Shown piece after piece: positions 37,170 through 45,323 of a DNA stretch of 64,000 nucleotides (position 1 is the first letter of the stretch; every line of letters begins with the position of its first letter). The translations under genes and the position numbers were made by a program. The stretch is from Chryseobacterium suipulveris (lineage in GTDB: Bacteria > Bacteroidota > Bacteroidia > Flavobacteriales > Weeksellaceae), in assembly GCF_022811685.1 (NCBI RefSeq), contig NZ_CP094532.1, positions 769,501-833,500 on the forward strand. The letters are read 5' to 3'. The notes below the pieces were generated by a model, which was given only the letters and a program-made list of their open reading frames with translations, ran no database searches and was not told where the DNA came from.

Positions 37170-37555
37170 TTCAGCAGATCGTTCTGCGATGCGATGGAGA
37201 TCATTTCTGCGACGTTCTTTACGCCGAATTTCTGCATGATGTTCTTGCGATGCGTATCTACCGTGAGCGGACTCAGAAAAAGTTCTTCGGCAATGATCAC
37301 GCTGGTTTTTCTTTTGGTCAGAAGCTTCAGGATTTCTTTTTCACGCTTGGTGAGTCGCGGAACCCCGATAAGTTCTTCCTCGGAAGGTTTGCTGATGATC
37401 TCCTTCACGGCGCTGCAGAAAACGATATTTCCCGACAAAGCACCGCGGATGCAGTCGGTGAACTCTTCCACGGATGTGTTTTTCAGAAGGTAGTCGCTTG
37501 CACCGTTTTGTATCGACTGTACAATGATGCTTCTTTCGGAGCGGTTGCTGAGCAT
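37166..37555 (-). CDS. LuxR/NarL-type regulator lacking half its receiver domain
   Basis: A 129-residue protein. Residues ~1-30 (MLSNRSERSIIVQSIQNG, then ASDYLLKNTS) equal the second half of a response-regulator receiver domain from its fourth strand, including the conserved Lys. The first half with the phospho-accepting Asp is absent, and upstream there is a stop and a GGAGACGGAAGTAGCTTCAA element. The LuxR DNA-binding domain (LTKREKEILKLLTKRKTSVI to SPLTVDTHRKNIMQKFGVKN) is complete. It is coupled by ATGA to the desaturase. It is either a remnant or a phosphorylation-independent DNA-binding protein. Confidence 0.8.
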   Translation of the reverse strand: MLSNRSERSIIVQSIQNGASDYLLKNTSVEEFTDCIRGALSGNIVFCSAVKEIISKPSEEELIGVPRLTKREKEILKLLTKRKTSVIIAEELFLSPLTVDTHRKNIMQKFGVKNVAEMISIASQNDLLK

Positions 37556-37676
37556 GAAACGGAAAGACCGAGGTTAACGAAACTAACACATTAACCGGAG
37601 ACGGAAGTAGCTTCAACAAACACTATAATTTTTAGTGGTTAATTTTTTTTTTTTCATAGTTCATTAATTTTACAGA

Positions 37677-37705
37677 GAAATCCGCCCCGTAAAGAGGCGG
37701 ATTTC
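37677..37705. terminator. Hairpin downstream of tyrS
   Basis: GAAATCCGCC/GGCGGATTTC stem with a 9-base loop. T-rich on the plus side, weaker on the minus side where it would end tyrS transcription. Confidence 0.6.
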
Positions 37706-37728
37706 TTCTTTGGATATGTTTTTCGCTA

Positions 37729-39024
37729 CTAAACCGCCTTCACGATAAAGTAATTCTTCTTGCCTTTTTGTAGAAGTACAAACTTGCCGTCGATCAAGTC
37801 TTTCTCGGCAACTTCGAACGTGTCGTTTACCTTTTCTTTGTTGATGGAAATTGCGTTTTGCTGCAGTTCTCTTCTTGCTTCACCTTTCGATTTCAGGAAT
37901 CCGCTTTTCTCGGAAATCAAGTCAACCACATTCGAACCGATCACCTCGGATTTCGAAATTTCCTTTTGGGGAACACCGTCAAAAATTTCCAGGAAAGTCG
38001 CTTCGTCCAGATTCACCAGATCTTCCGCAGTTGATCGCCCGAAAAGGATTTCCGATGCCTTCACCGCTTTTTCGAACTCTTCCCGGTTATGAACCCAAAC
38101 TGTCACTTCTTCCGCCAGTTTTTTCTGGAGTTTTCGTTCGTGTGGTGCGGTTTTATGTTCTGCGATGAGGGTCTCGATTTCTTCTTTTCCCAAGAAAGTG
38201 TAGAATTTAATAAACCTTTCCGCATCGTCATCGGTCGCGTTGAGCCAGAACTGGTAGAATCGGTATGGCGAAGTTTTCTTCGGATCGAGCCAGTAATTCT
38301 CGCCGCTTTCGGATTTCCCGAATTTCGAGCCGTCGGATTTTGTGATGAGCGGAACGGTCAAAGCAAATGCTTCTCCCTGCGCTTTTCTGCGGATCAGCTC
38401 GGTTCCCGTCGTGATATTTCCCCACTGGTCGGAACCGCCCATTTGCAGTTTCACATTTTTTTCTTTGTAAAGGTGCAGGAAATCGTAACCCTGCAAAAGT
38501 TGGTAGGTAAACTCGGTGAAGCTCATTCCTTCCGCGCCGCCTTCTCCCGTGATCCTTTTCTTCACAGAGTCTTTCGCCATCATATAATTCACCGTGATGT
38601 TCTTCCCGATATCGCGAATAAAATCGAGGAAGGAAAACTCCTTCATCCAGTCGTAATTGTTCACCAACTCGGCTTTGTTTTTGGCTACTCCGTCGAATTT
38701 CAGGAATTTCGAAAGTTGGTTTTTCAGGCAGTCAACATAATGATTTAAAGTCTGCTCATCCAGTAGGTTTCTTTCGTTGGATTTTCCCGACGGATCGCCG
38801 ATCATTCCTGTTGCACCACCAACCAAAGCAATCGGTTTATGGCCGTGCTGCTGAAAATGCGCCAAAATCTTGATCTGAATCAAACTCCCGATATGCAGCG
38901 AATCCGCAGTAGGATCGAACCCGATATAGCAAGTGGTCATTTCCTTATTCAGTTGCTCATCGGTTCCGGGCATCATGTCGGCAAAAAGTCCGCGCCATTT
39001 CAGTTCTTCAATAAAGGGGTTCAT
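37729..39024 (-). CDS. tyrS: Tyrosyl-tRNA synthetase
   Basis: A 431-residue class I synthetase. The HIGH-like HIGS is at 44-47 within [14 protein letters not shown], the KMSKS-like loop is KFGKS (~231), [13 protein letters not shown] binds tyrosine, and the C-terminal S4-like domain includes [16 protein letters not shown]. The ATG at 39024 agrees with family length. The upstream frame runs 53 codons into a repeat element and is not coding. Confidence 0.96.
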   Translation of the reverse strand: MNPFIEELKWRGLFADMMPGTDEQLNKEMTTCYIGFDPTADSLHIGSLIQIKILAHFQQHGHKPIALVGGATGMIGDPSGKSNERNLLDEQTLNHYVDCLKNQLSKFLKFDGVAKNKAELVNNYDWMKEFSFLDFIRDIGKNITVNYMMAKDSVKKRITGEGGAEGMSFTEFTYQLLQGYDFLHLYKEKNVKLQMGGSDQWGNITTGTELIRRKAQGEAFALTVPLITKSDGSKFGKSESGENYWLDPKKTSPYRFYQFWLNATDDDAERFIKFYTFLGKEEIETLIAEHKTAPHERKLQKKLAEEVTVWVHNREEFEKAVKASEILFGRSTAEDLVNLDEATFLEIFDGVPQKEISKSEVIGSNVVDLISEKSGFLKSKGEARRELQQNAISINKEKVNDTFEVAEKDLIDGKFVLLQKGKKNYFIVKAV

Positions 39025-39048
39025 TTTCTTGTAGATTTTTAGAAGTTG

Positions 39049-39056
39049 CAAAGATA
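39049..39056 (-). promoter_or_regulatory. Promoter -7 box of tyrS
   Basis: TATCTTTG on the minus strand, 24 bases before the ATG. Confidence 0.6.
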
Positions 39057-39076
39057 GCGAATTCGTAAAAATTTTT

Positions 39077-39187
39077 GGGCGTTTTTTTCGCATCCGCAAT
39101 TTCCCCGCCAAAAAAAACCGCGCTTTCCGCTGTATCTTTTCTTCCGCTGCGCTCCAGAAAAAGATGCCGCTGCAATCGCTCACGCAA
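39077..39187 (-). repeat. Composite hairpin repeat, copy 3
   Basis: On the minus strand: GCGTGAGCGATTGCAGCGGC, ATCTTTTTC, hairpin centre TGGAGCGCAGCGGAAG, AAAAGATACAGCGGAAAG, CGCGG, then TTTTTTTTGGCGGGG. Matches the order at 10077 and 21937. It lies upstream of tyrS in the tyrS-ssb gap. Confidence 0.65.
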
Positions 39188-39401
39188 TTAGGAAATAACT
39201 TGAAAATTACCTTTTGTAAGCAAAGAAAATATCTTTTGTAAAAGTCTGAATATTAATATTTTATTCGTTACAAACGACTACAAACGACTTTAAACATTTC
39301 TCTACCGACTAAGTTTTCCAACCCGGTGAATCTTTGCACCAGAGATTTGCGGAAAATCAGTGAGCCGCACTTCTAATGTTTAATTATAAAAATTTAAGAT
39401 C

Positions 39402-39731
39402 ATGTCACTAAGAAACAAAGTTACCTTAATCGGTAGAACAGGAAAAGAAGTCGAAATCGTGAAATTCGAAAAAGGACAAATCGCTAAGGTCACTTTAGCA
39501 ACGTCAGATTTCTACACCAACGCATTGGGCGAAAAAGTAGAGGAAACGCAATGGCACAATTTGGTTGCCAATGGAAAAACCGCGGAAATCTTCGAAAAGT
39601 ACGTAGAGAAAGGCAGAGAAATCGCAGTAGAAGGAAAAATTGTTTACAAATCCTACGATGATAAGGACGGCGTGAAACGCTACATCACCGAAATCCGTGT
39701 TGAAGAGCTGGTTCTTCTCGGAGGAAAATAA
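39402..39731 (+). CDS. ssb: Single-stranded DNA-binding protein
   Basis: A 109-residue OB-fold protein: MSLRNKVTLIGRTGKEVEIV, WHNLVANGKTAEIFEKYVEK and the strand with YITEIRVEELVLLG. It is short: it ends right after the OB fold and lacks the flexible linker and acidic DDDIPF-type tip through which bacterial SSB recruits partners. It may therefore be an accessory SSB, with the main one elsewhere. The gap upstream (39188-39401) holds no other gene. Confidence 0.92.
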   Translation: MSLRNKVTLIGRTGKEVEIVKFEKGQIAKVTLATSDFYTNALGEKVEETQWHNLVANGKTAEIFEKYVEKGREIAVEGKIVYKSYDDKDGVKRYITEIRVEELVLLGGK

Positions 39732-39806
39732 TCAATGATACTTTGCCATTGCCGAAAATGTCAGTGGCAAAGTTTCTACCGTCACCAAATCAAAAAAAAT
39801 ACAGTT

Positions 39807-40256
39807 ATGAAAGTCAAGTTAATCAAAGTTCGCCTGTCGGATGAATTTATCTATGGCGACCAGAAAATTCTCGACCAGTTTTTGGCGCAGAACAATATCC
39901 TGAAATTCGAGTCCGCGTTTGTGAAGGACGAAGAAAGCTATTGGTCGGTGATCCTTTATTACGAGGAAATGAAAATGACCGTCAACGAATCCAAGAACCA
40001 AAAATACTCCGCGGAAGAAAACGATGGACTGAATCCCGACGAAATCAAGATATTGGAGTCCCTGAAACTTTGGCGCAGCGAGAAAGCGAAAGATCAGAAA
40101 CTTCCCGTTTATTTTATCGCGACGAACAATGAGCTTCTTTCCATCGCGAAGTACAAACCACTAAATAAGGAAGAACTTATCGACATCAAAGGTTTCGGCA
40201 AACACAAAATCGAGAACTACGGCGAAGAAATCATCGAGATTTTGGAAAGTGTTTAG
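39807..40256 (+). CDS. HRDC domain protein
   Basis: A 149-residue protein. The C-terminal ~70 residues (LKLWRSEKAKDQKLPVYFI, then NKEELIDIKGFGKHKIENYG) form an HRDC domain, a helicase- and RNase D-associated nucleic-acid-binding fold. The N-terminal ~75 residues (MKVKLIKVRLSDEFIYGDQ) have no helicase or nuclease motifs. A role in DNA or RNA metabolism is plausible. The ATG at 39807 follows the ssb stop by 75 bases, so they may be co-transcribed. Confidence 0.85.
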   Translation: MKVKLIKVRLSDEFIYGDQKILDQFLAQNNILKFESAFVKDEESYWSVILYYEEMKMTVNESKNQKYSAEENDGLNPDEIKILESLKLWRSEKAKDQKLPVYFIATNNELLSIAKYKPLNKEELIDIKGFGKHKIENYGEEIIEILESV

Positions 40257-40279
40257 AATTAACAGTTTTAGCGATCAAG

Positions 40280-40308
40280 CTTCGCCAAAGTAACAGGCTT
40301 TGGCGAAG
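40280..40308. repeat. 11-bp inverted repeat after HRDC gene
   Basis: CTTCGCCAAAG and CTTTGGCGAAG around a 7-base loop. It may act as a terminator, but no T-tract follows. Confidence 0.65.
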
Positions 40309-40341
40309 TTACTGTAGATTTGAACTTCAGTCAAAGAAATA

Positions 40342-40411
40342 AATCAATAGGAACGGGCTTTAGCCCGTTCAATTTGATAAAAGATCAAATTGGCTTTAGC
40401 CGAAAATTATC
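40342..40411 (+). repeat. GGGCTTTAGCCC element, copy 1
   Basis: AAATCAATAGGAACGGGCTT then TAGCCCG, a variable middle, and TTGGCTTTAGCCGAAA. The same two modules in the same order occur at 63455-63522. It contains two short hairpins (GGGCT-TT-AGCCC type). Confidence 0.8.
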
Positions 40412-40500
40412 AAGCAGCAAGAAGTTTATGCAATAATCCCATTTGCAGAAAATCATCATTTTGCAAATGGAATCTCAACACAATTTTATTAATAATATTG

Positions 40501-40613
40501 AACTCCTACGGAGTTCTGGGCGACTGTTTTTAATATTTCTACACAGATTGAACTCCTACAGAGTTCTGTGTGCCTGTTTTGTTGTTCTACAAACATAAAA
40601 CTCCTACGGAGTT
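40501..40613 (+). repeat. Three AACTCCTACGGAGTT palindromes
   Basis: Copies at 40501-40515, 40551-40565 (one change, G to A) and 40599-40613, spaced 50 and 48 bases. They are joined by related spacers (CTGTTTT, then TTCTACA). The rest of the 530-base gap before hisS shows no gene. Confidence 0.85.
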
Positions 40614-40763
40614 TCAAGGGATAATTTTCTGTGCGCATTTTTTAGCGCATTCTCTTAGAACTTGTCTTTTGATCCTTTTTGGTTATGGTTGAATACGGAT
40701 CTTCAAAAATTGTTTAATGACAAACTTGTTATGAAGGTTCAAAATTAATCCCGTTCAATTCCT

Positions 40764-40771
40764 TATTTTTG
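40764..40771 (+). promoter_or_regulatory. Promoter -7 box of hisS
   Basis: TATTTTTG, 19 bases before the hisS ATG. Confidence 0.6.
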
Positions 40772-40790
40772 CAATCATTAAGATTTTAAA

Positions 40791-42149
40791 ATGAAGCCAA
40801 GCTTAGCAAAAGGAACCCGAGATTTTTCGGCGAAGGAAGTCAGCCGACGAAGATATATCATCAATGTTTTACAGAAGAATTTCGAGCTGTTCGGTTTTCA
40901 GCCGCTTGAAACCCCGAGTTTCGAAAATCTTTCGACGCTCACTGGGAAATATGGTGAAGAAGGCGACCGATTGATTTTCAAGATTTTGAATTCTGGCGAC
41001 TACGCTGCAAAAACAAAAGACGAAGACTGGAATGCCAAAAATTCGCAAAAACTGATTTCGCAGATTTCCGAGAAAGCACTTCGCTACGATCTCACCGTTC
41101 CGTTTGCAAGATACGTGGCGATGAATCACGGGGTTTTGAATTTTCCGTACAAGCGCTACCAGATCCAGCCCGTTTGGAGAGCCGACCGACCGCAGAAAGG
41201 AAGGTTCAGAGAGTTTTACCAATGCGACGCCGACGTTGTCGGGAGCGAAAGTTTGTGGCAGGAAGTAGAGTTGGTTCAGCTATACCTGAAATCTTTTGCA
41301 GAGCTGAAAATTCCTGTGACGCTGCACCTGAACAACAGAAAAATTCTTTCGGGTTTGGCGGAATATGCAGGAATTTCGAAACATCTGATCGAGTTTACGG
41401 TTGCTTTAGACAAACTCGATAAAATAGGTAAGGAAGGCGTCGTCAAAGAGTTACTCGAAAAAAATATCAGCCAGAAATCCATCGACAAGCTCGATTTCCT
41501 TTTTGAGCAGAGCGACGAATCGATGGAAAATCTGTTGCAGCTTAAGGAAAAATTGGCGGGAGATGATTTGGGATTGAAGGGTGTTGACGAACTTGAGTTT
41601 GTCTTTACCAAATGCCTTGATCTGGGAATTTCGGCAGACAACTTGAAATTCGACATCACTTTGGCGAGAGGTCTCGATTACTATACAGGTGCGATTTTCG
41701 AGGTAAAGGCGGATGAGGTCCAGATGGGATCGATCGGTGGAGGCGGAAGATACGACAACCTTACCGAAGTATTCGGGGGGAAAAATATCCCTGGAATAGG
41801 GATTTCCTTCGGGCTCGACAGGATTTATCTCGTGATGGAGGAACTTGGACTTTTCCCTGAAAATACTGAAAACTCCGTACAGTATCTTTTTGCCAACTAT
41901 GGCGTGAATGAAGCTACGGAAGCGATGAAAATTATAGTCAATCTTCGTGAAAAAGGTGTATCTGCAGAACTTTACCCAGAATCTGCGAAACTGAAAAAGC
42001 AGTTTACCTATGCCGAGAAAAAAGCGATTCCAAACCTTGTGTTTTTTGGCGAGCAGGAAATAAACGAAGGAACAATTACCGTCAAGAATCTGGAAAACGG
42101 CGAGCAGAAAACCATTTCCATCCCCAAATTCCTGAAAGATCAAGCTTGA
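40791..42149 (+). CDS. hisS: Histidyl-tRNA synthetase
   Basis: A 452-residue class IIa synthetase: [17 protein letters not shown] at the start, motif 2 in [20 protein letters not shown], the HisA-type signature in [15 protein letters not shown], motif 3 in [11 protein letters not shown], and a C-terminal anticodon-binding domain. Its stop is followed after ~58 bases by the small EamA gene. Confidence 0.96.
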   Translation: MKPSLAKGTRDFSAKEVSRRRYIINVLQKNFELFGFQPLETPSFENLSTLTGKYGEEGDRLIFKILNSGDYAAKTKDEDWNAKNSQKLISQISEKALRYDLTVPFARYVAMNHGVLNFPYKRYQIQPVWRADRPQKGRFREFYQCDADVVGSESLWQEVELVQLYLKSFAELKIPVTLHLNNRKILSGLAEYAGISKHLIEFTVALDKLDKIGKEGVVKELLEKNISQKSIDKLDFLFEQSDESMENLLQLKEKLAGDDLGLKGVDELEFVFTKCLDLGISADNLKFDITLARGLDYYTGAIFEVKADEVQMGSIGGGGRYDNLTEVFGGKNIPGIGISFGLDRIYLVMEELGLFPENTENSVQYLFANYGVNEATEAMKIIVNLREKGVSAELYPESAKLKKQFTYAEKKAIPNLVFFGEQEINEGTITVKNLENGEQKTISIPKFLKDQA

Positions 42150-42207
42150 AAATCGGAACTTGGAACCTGAAATGAAACTTGAAACGTCAAACTTCAAACT
42201 TTCCTCT

Positions 42208-42624
42208 ATGTGGTGGCTTTACGCACTTCTATCCGCGCTCTTCGCTGCACTCACCGCAATTTTTGCCAAGGTGGGCGTTGAGAATGTGAACTCGAATCTG
42301 GCGACGGCGATCCGTACCGTGGTGGTTTTGGTGATGATTTGGCTCATTGTTTTTTCGCGTGGCGAGATGAAGGGGATTTCGGGGCTGTCTCCCAAAACAT
42401 GGTTTTTCCTCGGCATTTCTGGGGTGGCGACAGGACTTTCCTGGATCTTTTATTTCAAGGCGCTGCAGATGGGCGAAGTTTCAAAAGTGGCGGGAATCGA
42501 CAGGCTGAGTTTAGCATTAACCATCATTTTTGCAGTCATTTTTTTGGGTGAAACTTTGACGTGGAAAACTGCTGCAGGAGCTGGTTTGATTATTATCGGA
42601 ACCCTCTTTCTGATTTGGAAATGA
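42208..42624 (+). CDS. Small EamA family membrane protein
   Basis: A 138-residue protein with about five membrane segments, corresponding to a single EamA half (MWWLYALLSALFAALTAIFA through GAGLIIIGTLFLIW). One-half proteins of this kind usually work as dimers and may be permeases. The leader before the ATG contains GAAACGTCAAACTTCAAAC, a member of the TCAAAC leader family. Its stop overlaps the next start (ATGA). Confidence 0.82.
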   Translation: MWWLYALLSALFAALTAIFAKVGVENVNSNLATAIRTVVVLVMIWLIVFSRGEMKGISGLSPKTWFFLGISGVATGLSWIFYFKALQMGEVSKVAGIDRLSLALTIIFAVIFLGETLTWKTAAGAGLIIIGTLFLIWK

Positions 42625-43310
42625 AACGATTCCATATTTTGAACGGCGATTGTTTGGCGGAAATTTTCCCAAAAGAAATTGAAGGGGAAAGAATTATTTG
42701 GCGGGAATGTACTGTTTCAGAAGCCGAATTTTTCGTGAACCGCGAGAAGTATCTTTCTAAGAATTTCGGTGCTGAAGAAGCGGATTATTTAAATAAGGTT
42801 CTTTCCGAATTTCATCGAATAAAAAAGATTACCTTTGATTCCGAAGTCTATTTCTGGTTCGAGGACGACTTGTTTTGCCAGGTAAACCTCTGGTTTTTGT
42901 TGAAAGAATTACCGCGAAATATCGAAGAAGTTTACGTGGTTTTACCAACCGTGAAAGATGAAGAGAAAAGATGGAGGGGTTTCTCTGCGCACGATTCCGA
43001 ACTATTGACCGAAAGTTTGCAGAATGCGATCAAAATAGATGAATCCGATCTTAATTTGGTGCACGAGCTTTGGAACGCATTTTCGGCAGGAGATTATGAG
43101 ACGCTTAAGAATCTATCTCATTCTGAACAAAAGTTTTCCAGAAAGTTGAGAGAAGTGATTATTGCGAATGAGAATCGTTTCAACGGTCAGCTCATCAAGC
43201 AAATTCGCGAATTACCACAGAATGATTTTGTGGAACTGTTCAAAAACTTTTCGGAGAAATACGGCGTTTACGGATTCGGCGACCTGCAATTGAAAAAGTA
43301 CCTTCCTTAA
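42621..43310 (+). CDS. DUF1835 domain protein
   Basis: A 229-residue cytoplasmic protein beginning MKRFHILNGDCLAEIFPKEI, the usual start of DUF1835 proteins, with WFEDDLFCQVNLWFLLKEL in the middle and a mostly helical C-terminal half. Function unknown. Translationally coupled to the EamA gene by ATGA overlap, and followed after 15 bases by a methyltransferase gene, so a four-gene run from hisS is possible. Confidence 0.78.
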   Translation: MKRFHILNGDCLAEIFPKEIEGERIIWRECTVSEAEFFVNREKYLSKNFGAEEADYLNKVLSEFHRIKKITFDSEVYFWFEDDLFCQVNLWFLLKELPRNIEEVYVVLPTVKDEEKRWRGFSAHDSELLTESLQNAIKIDESDLNLVHELWNAFSAGDYETLKNLSHSEQKFSRKLREVIIANENRFNGQLIKQIRELPQNDFVELFKNFSEKYGVYGFGDLQLKKYLP

Positions 43311-43325
43311 CCTCAACCTCAAGAA

Positions 43326-44129
43326 ATGGAAAACTATATCGACATTAACCGCAATTCCTGGAATGCGAAAGTGGGACCGCATTTGAAATCGGATTTTTAT
43401 TTCGTGGATGAATTTATCAACGGGCGTACTTCTTTAAACTCTATTGAGTTCGATCTTTTGGGCGATGTGAAAGGGAAGGAAATTCTCCATTTGCAGTGTC
43501 ATTTCGGCCAGGATTCCATTTCGCTTTCAAGGATGGGTGCGAAAGTGATGGGAATCGACCTGTCCGACAAAGCCATTGAAGCGGCAAGAGATTTAGCCAA
43601 GAAATGTGGAACCGACACCGAATTCATCCTATCCGATATTTATGATTTGCCAAATGTGCTCGACAAAAAATTCGACATTGTTTACACGAGTTACGGAGTG
43701 ATCGGTTGGCTTCCCGATATGGAGAAATGGGCAAAAGTGGTTTCCCATTTTCTAAAATCTGGAGGAAAATTCGTGTTTGTGGAATTTCATCCTGTCGTTT
43801 GGATGTACGATGACGATTACACTTTTGTGAAATACAACTATTTCAACGAAAAACCGATCGTGGAAACGTACGAGGGAACTTATGCCGACAAATCTGCTGC
43901 AATCGTTCAGGAGTACGTGATGTGGAACCACCCGACTTCGGAAGTGCTGAATGCTTTGCTTAAAGAAGGGCTACAGCTAAAATCCTTTGACGAATACGAC
44001 TGGTCACCTTACGCTTGCTTCCGACACAACGAGGAATTCGAGAAAGGAAAATTCCGAATCCCGCAGCTCGGGAACAACGTTCCGTATGTATTTTCGTTGG
44101 TGGCGGAAAGTCAAACAAGTTCAAATTAA
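43326..44129 (+). CDS. Class I SAM-dependent methyltransferase
   Basis: A 267-residue enzyme. Motif I is LHLQCHFGQDSISLSRMGA, where HLQCHFG takes the place of the common DLGCGxG, followed by the acidic VMGIDLSDKAIE and SDIYDLPNVLDKKFDIVYTS (motif II). The C-terminal part (YDWSPYACF) may bind substrate. Substrate unknown. Probably the last gene before tRNA-Ala. Confidence 0.88.
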   Translation: MENYIDINRNSWNAKVGPHLKSDFYFVDEFINGRTSLNSIEFDLLGDVKGKEILHLQCHFGQDSISLSRMGAKVMGIDLSDKAIEAARDLAKKCGTDTEFILSDIYDLPNVLDKKFDIVYTSYGVIGWLPDMEKWAKVVSHFLKSGGKFVFVEFHPVVWMYDDDYTFVKYNYFNEKPIVETYEGTYADKSAAIVQEYVMWNHPTSEVLNALLKEGLQLKSFDEYDWSPYACFRHNEEFEKGKFRIPQLGNNVPYVFSLVAESQTSSN

Positions 44130-44195
44130 TTCAAGCCACATCAAACCAAAATATTTGAAATTCTGCAAAATTTTTGTACTATTGCAACTCTTTTC

Positions 44196-44269
44196 GGGGG
44201 ATTAGCTCATTTGGCTAGAGCGTTAGACTGGCAGTCTAAAGGTGGTCGGTTCGATCCCGATATCCTCCA
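44196..44269 (+). tRNA. tRNA-Ala (GGC)
   Basis: A full 74-base cloverleaf: acceptor GGGGGAU pairs with AUCCUCC including the G3-U70 pair that specifies alanine. The anticodon loop CTGGCAG carries GGC (codon GCC), flanked by TTAGA/TCTAA stem arms, and the T-arm is GTCGG-TTCGATC-CCGAT. The CCA end is not encoded. The 3' end is repeated 1 kb downstream. Confidence 0.96.
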
Positions 44270-44272
44270 CAA
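44262..44272 (+). other. Putative attachment site, left (tRNA 3' end)
   Basis: ATCCTCCACAA spans the last bases of tRNA-Ala and recurs exactly at 45277-45287. Confidence 0.5.
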
Positions 44273-44343
44273 TCTGCAAACCATCTTCCACATTAGGTTT
44301 GCGACGATTTTAAAAAATTATTCTCTGATGCTATTTTCAAAAA

Positions 44344-44366
44344 CGTGTAAAAAAACGTGTAAAAAA
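44344..44366 (+). repeat. CGTGTAAAAAA direct repeats, left pair
   Basis: CGTGTAAAAAA starts at 44344 and 44356 (12-base period). A matching pair with the same period lies at 44964/44976. Confidence 0.75.
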
Positions 44367-44486
44367 TGGCATTATTCACTGATTTAAAGGTCTGATCCGT
44401 TTGAAATTCCGAAAAAAGAAATAAAATCAATTTGGTTCATTCACGGATGGCTGAATAAGAATACTTAATTTTTAAATACAAACGAT

Positions 44487-44963
44487 ATGAAAAAACTATT
44501 ATTATTTGCCGTCCTGATTTCGGGGTTCGTTTTCGGGCAGTTTAAAATTACTGACTCATCCGATAATTGGGAAAAAGTCGGGAATGTACAGCAATTTATA
44601 TTTCTATACCAAAAGCAAGACAAATCTAAGGCAAAAATCGAGTACAGAGACTACACAACGATTTCAACAAATCCATTCGGCCTCGACCTTTCATACTATA
44701 CTTTCGAATTTTCGACAGAACCCGACACACTCGACAAAATATACCAGATCATAAAAGACCACTTCGAAAGCAAGAAGCAGGAAACGATGACACTTACTTT
44801 TCCGGAGGGAAATATGACTATAAACTTCGCTTCAGGATTTGGTGGTTATTCTTGCGCTTTCAAATTTGACAAGGCAAATAAGAATCTTGAAGGAGATAGG
44901 TCGCAACGCTCTACAGGCGGTTTTACAATGAAGCAAGCCAACAAACTTTTTGGGAAAAAATAG
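44487..44963 (+). CDS. Hypothetical exported protein in tRNA-Ala segment
   Basis: A 158-residue protein with a signal peptide (MKKLLLFAVLISGFVFG, cleavage near FGQ) and a mature domain of alternating strands (KIEYRDYTTI, YYTFEFSTE, TMTLTFPEG, MTINFASGFGGYSCAFKF). I recognise no family. It lies between two pairs of CGTGT repeats inside the segment bounded by the tRNA 3'-end repeat, so it is probably acquired cargo. It is likely periplasmic. No terminator is seen. Confidence 0.7.
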   Translation: MKKLLLFAVLISGFVFGQFKITDSSDNWEKVGNVQQFIFLYQKQDKSKAKIEYRDYTTISTNPFGLDLSYYTFEFSTEPDTLDKIYQIIKDHFESKKQETMTLTFPEGNMTINFASGFGGYSCAFKFDKANKNLEGDRSQRSTGGFTMKQANKLFGKK

Positions 44964-45001
44964 CGTGTAATCCACCGTGTAAAAACAAACGAAAAACGTG
45001 T
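44964..45001 (+). repeat. CGTGT direct repeats, right set
   Basis: CGTGTAA at 44964, CGTGTAAAAA at 44976 (12-base period) and CGTGTGAA at 44997. Faces the left pair across the hypothetical gene. Confidence 0.7.
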
Positions 45002-45057
45002 GAATTTTAACAATTCCTATTTTAACAAGCACTAATCTATTTCCCTAATTTTTTTAA

Positions 45058-45207
45058 TTATTTTACGATTCTGTTGATTTCCTCATCATAAAATTTCTTG
45101 ATTTGTCGACCTCTGGATGCAACTTCTTTGTAATATCTTGTGAGATATTCAAGGTCCTTTAATAAGTCCTGTCGTAGTTTTTCTTTATCCTTTTTTGCAC
45201 GGTCATA
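45058..45207 (-). pseudogene. Remnant of a Lys-rich helical protein
   Basis: An open minus-strand frame of 49 codons with no start codon, reading DRAKKDKEKLRQDLLKDLEY, then YKEVASRGRQIKKFYDEE, and ending at a stop at 45058. The helical, charged composition is protein-like, and a stop lies directly upstream. It looks like the 3' end of a deleted gene, but no family can be named. Confidence 0.5.
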
Positions 45208-45276
45208 TTAGTTTAGACAAAGCTAATAATCATTTATGTATTAACCAAGAACTTTTTTTTAACTAAAAAGCTATAA

Positions 45277-45287
45277 ATCCTCCACAA
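45277..45287 (+). other. Putative attachment site, right
   Basis: Exact copy of ATCCTCCACAA from the tRNA-Ala 3' end, 1,015 bases from the first. Confidence 0.5.
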
Positions 45288-45323
45288 AAATTCAAAACAC
45301 CAGTATTGACGGGTGGTTTTTTT

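Noticed and set aside
39025..39183. N-terminal extension of TyrS
   Set aside because: The extra 53 codons translate the composite repeat element and the promoter; family members start at 39024.
40501..40613. CRISPR array
   Set aside because: Only three short palindromic units, spacers are related to each other, and no cas genes are near.
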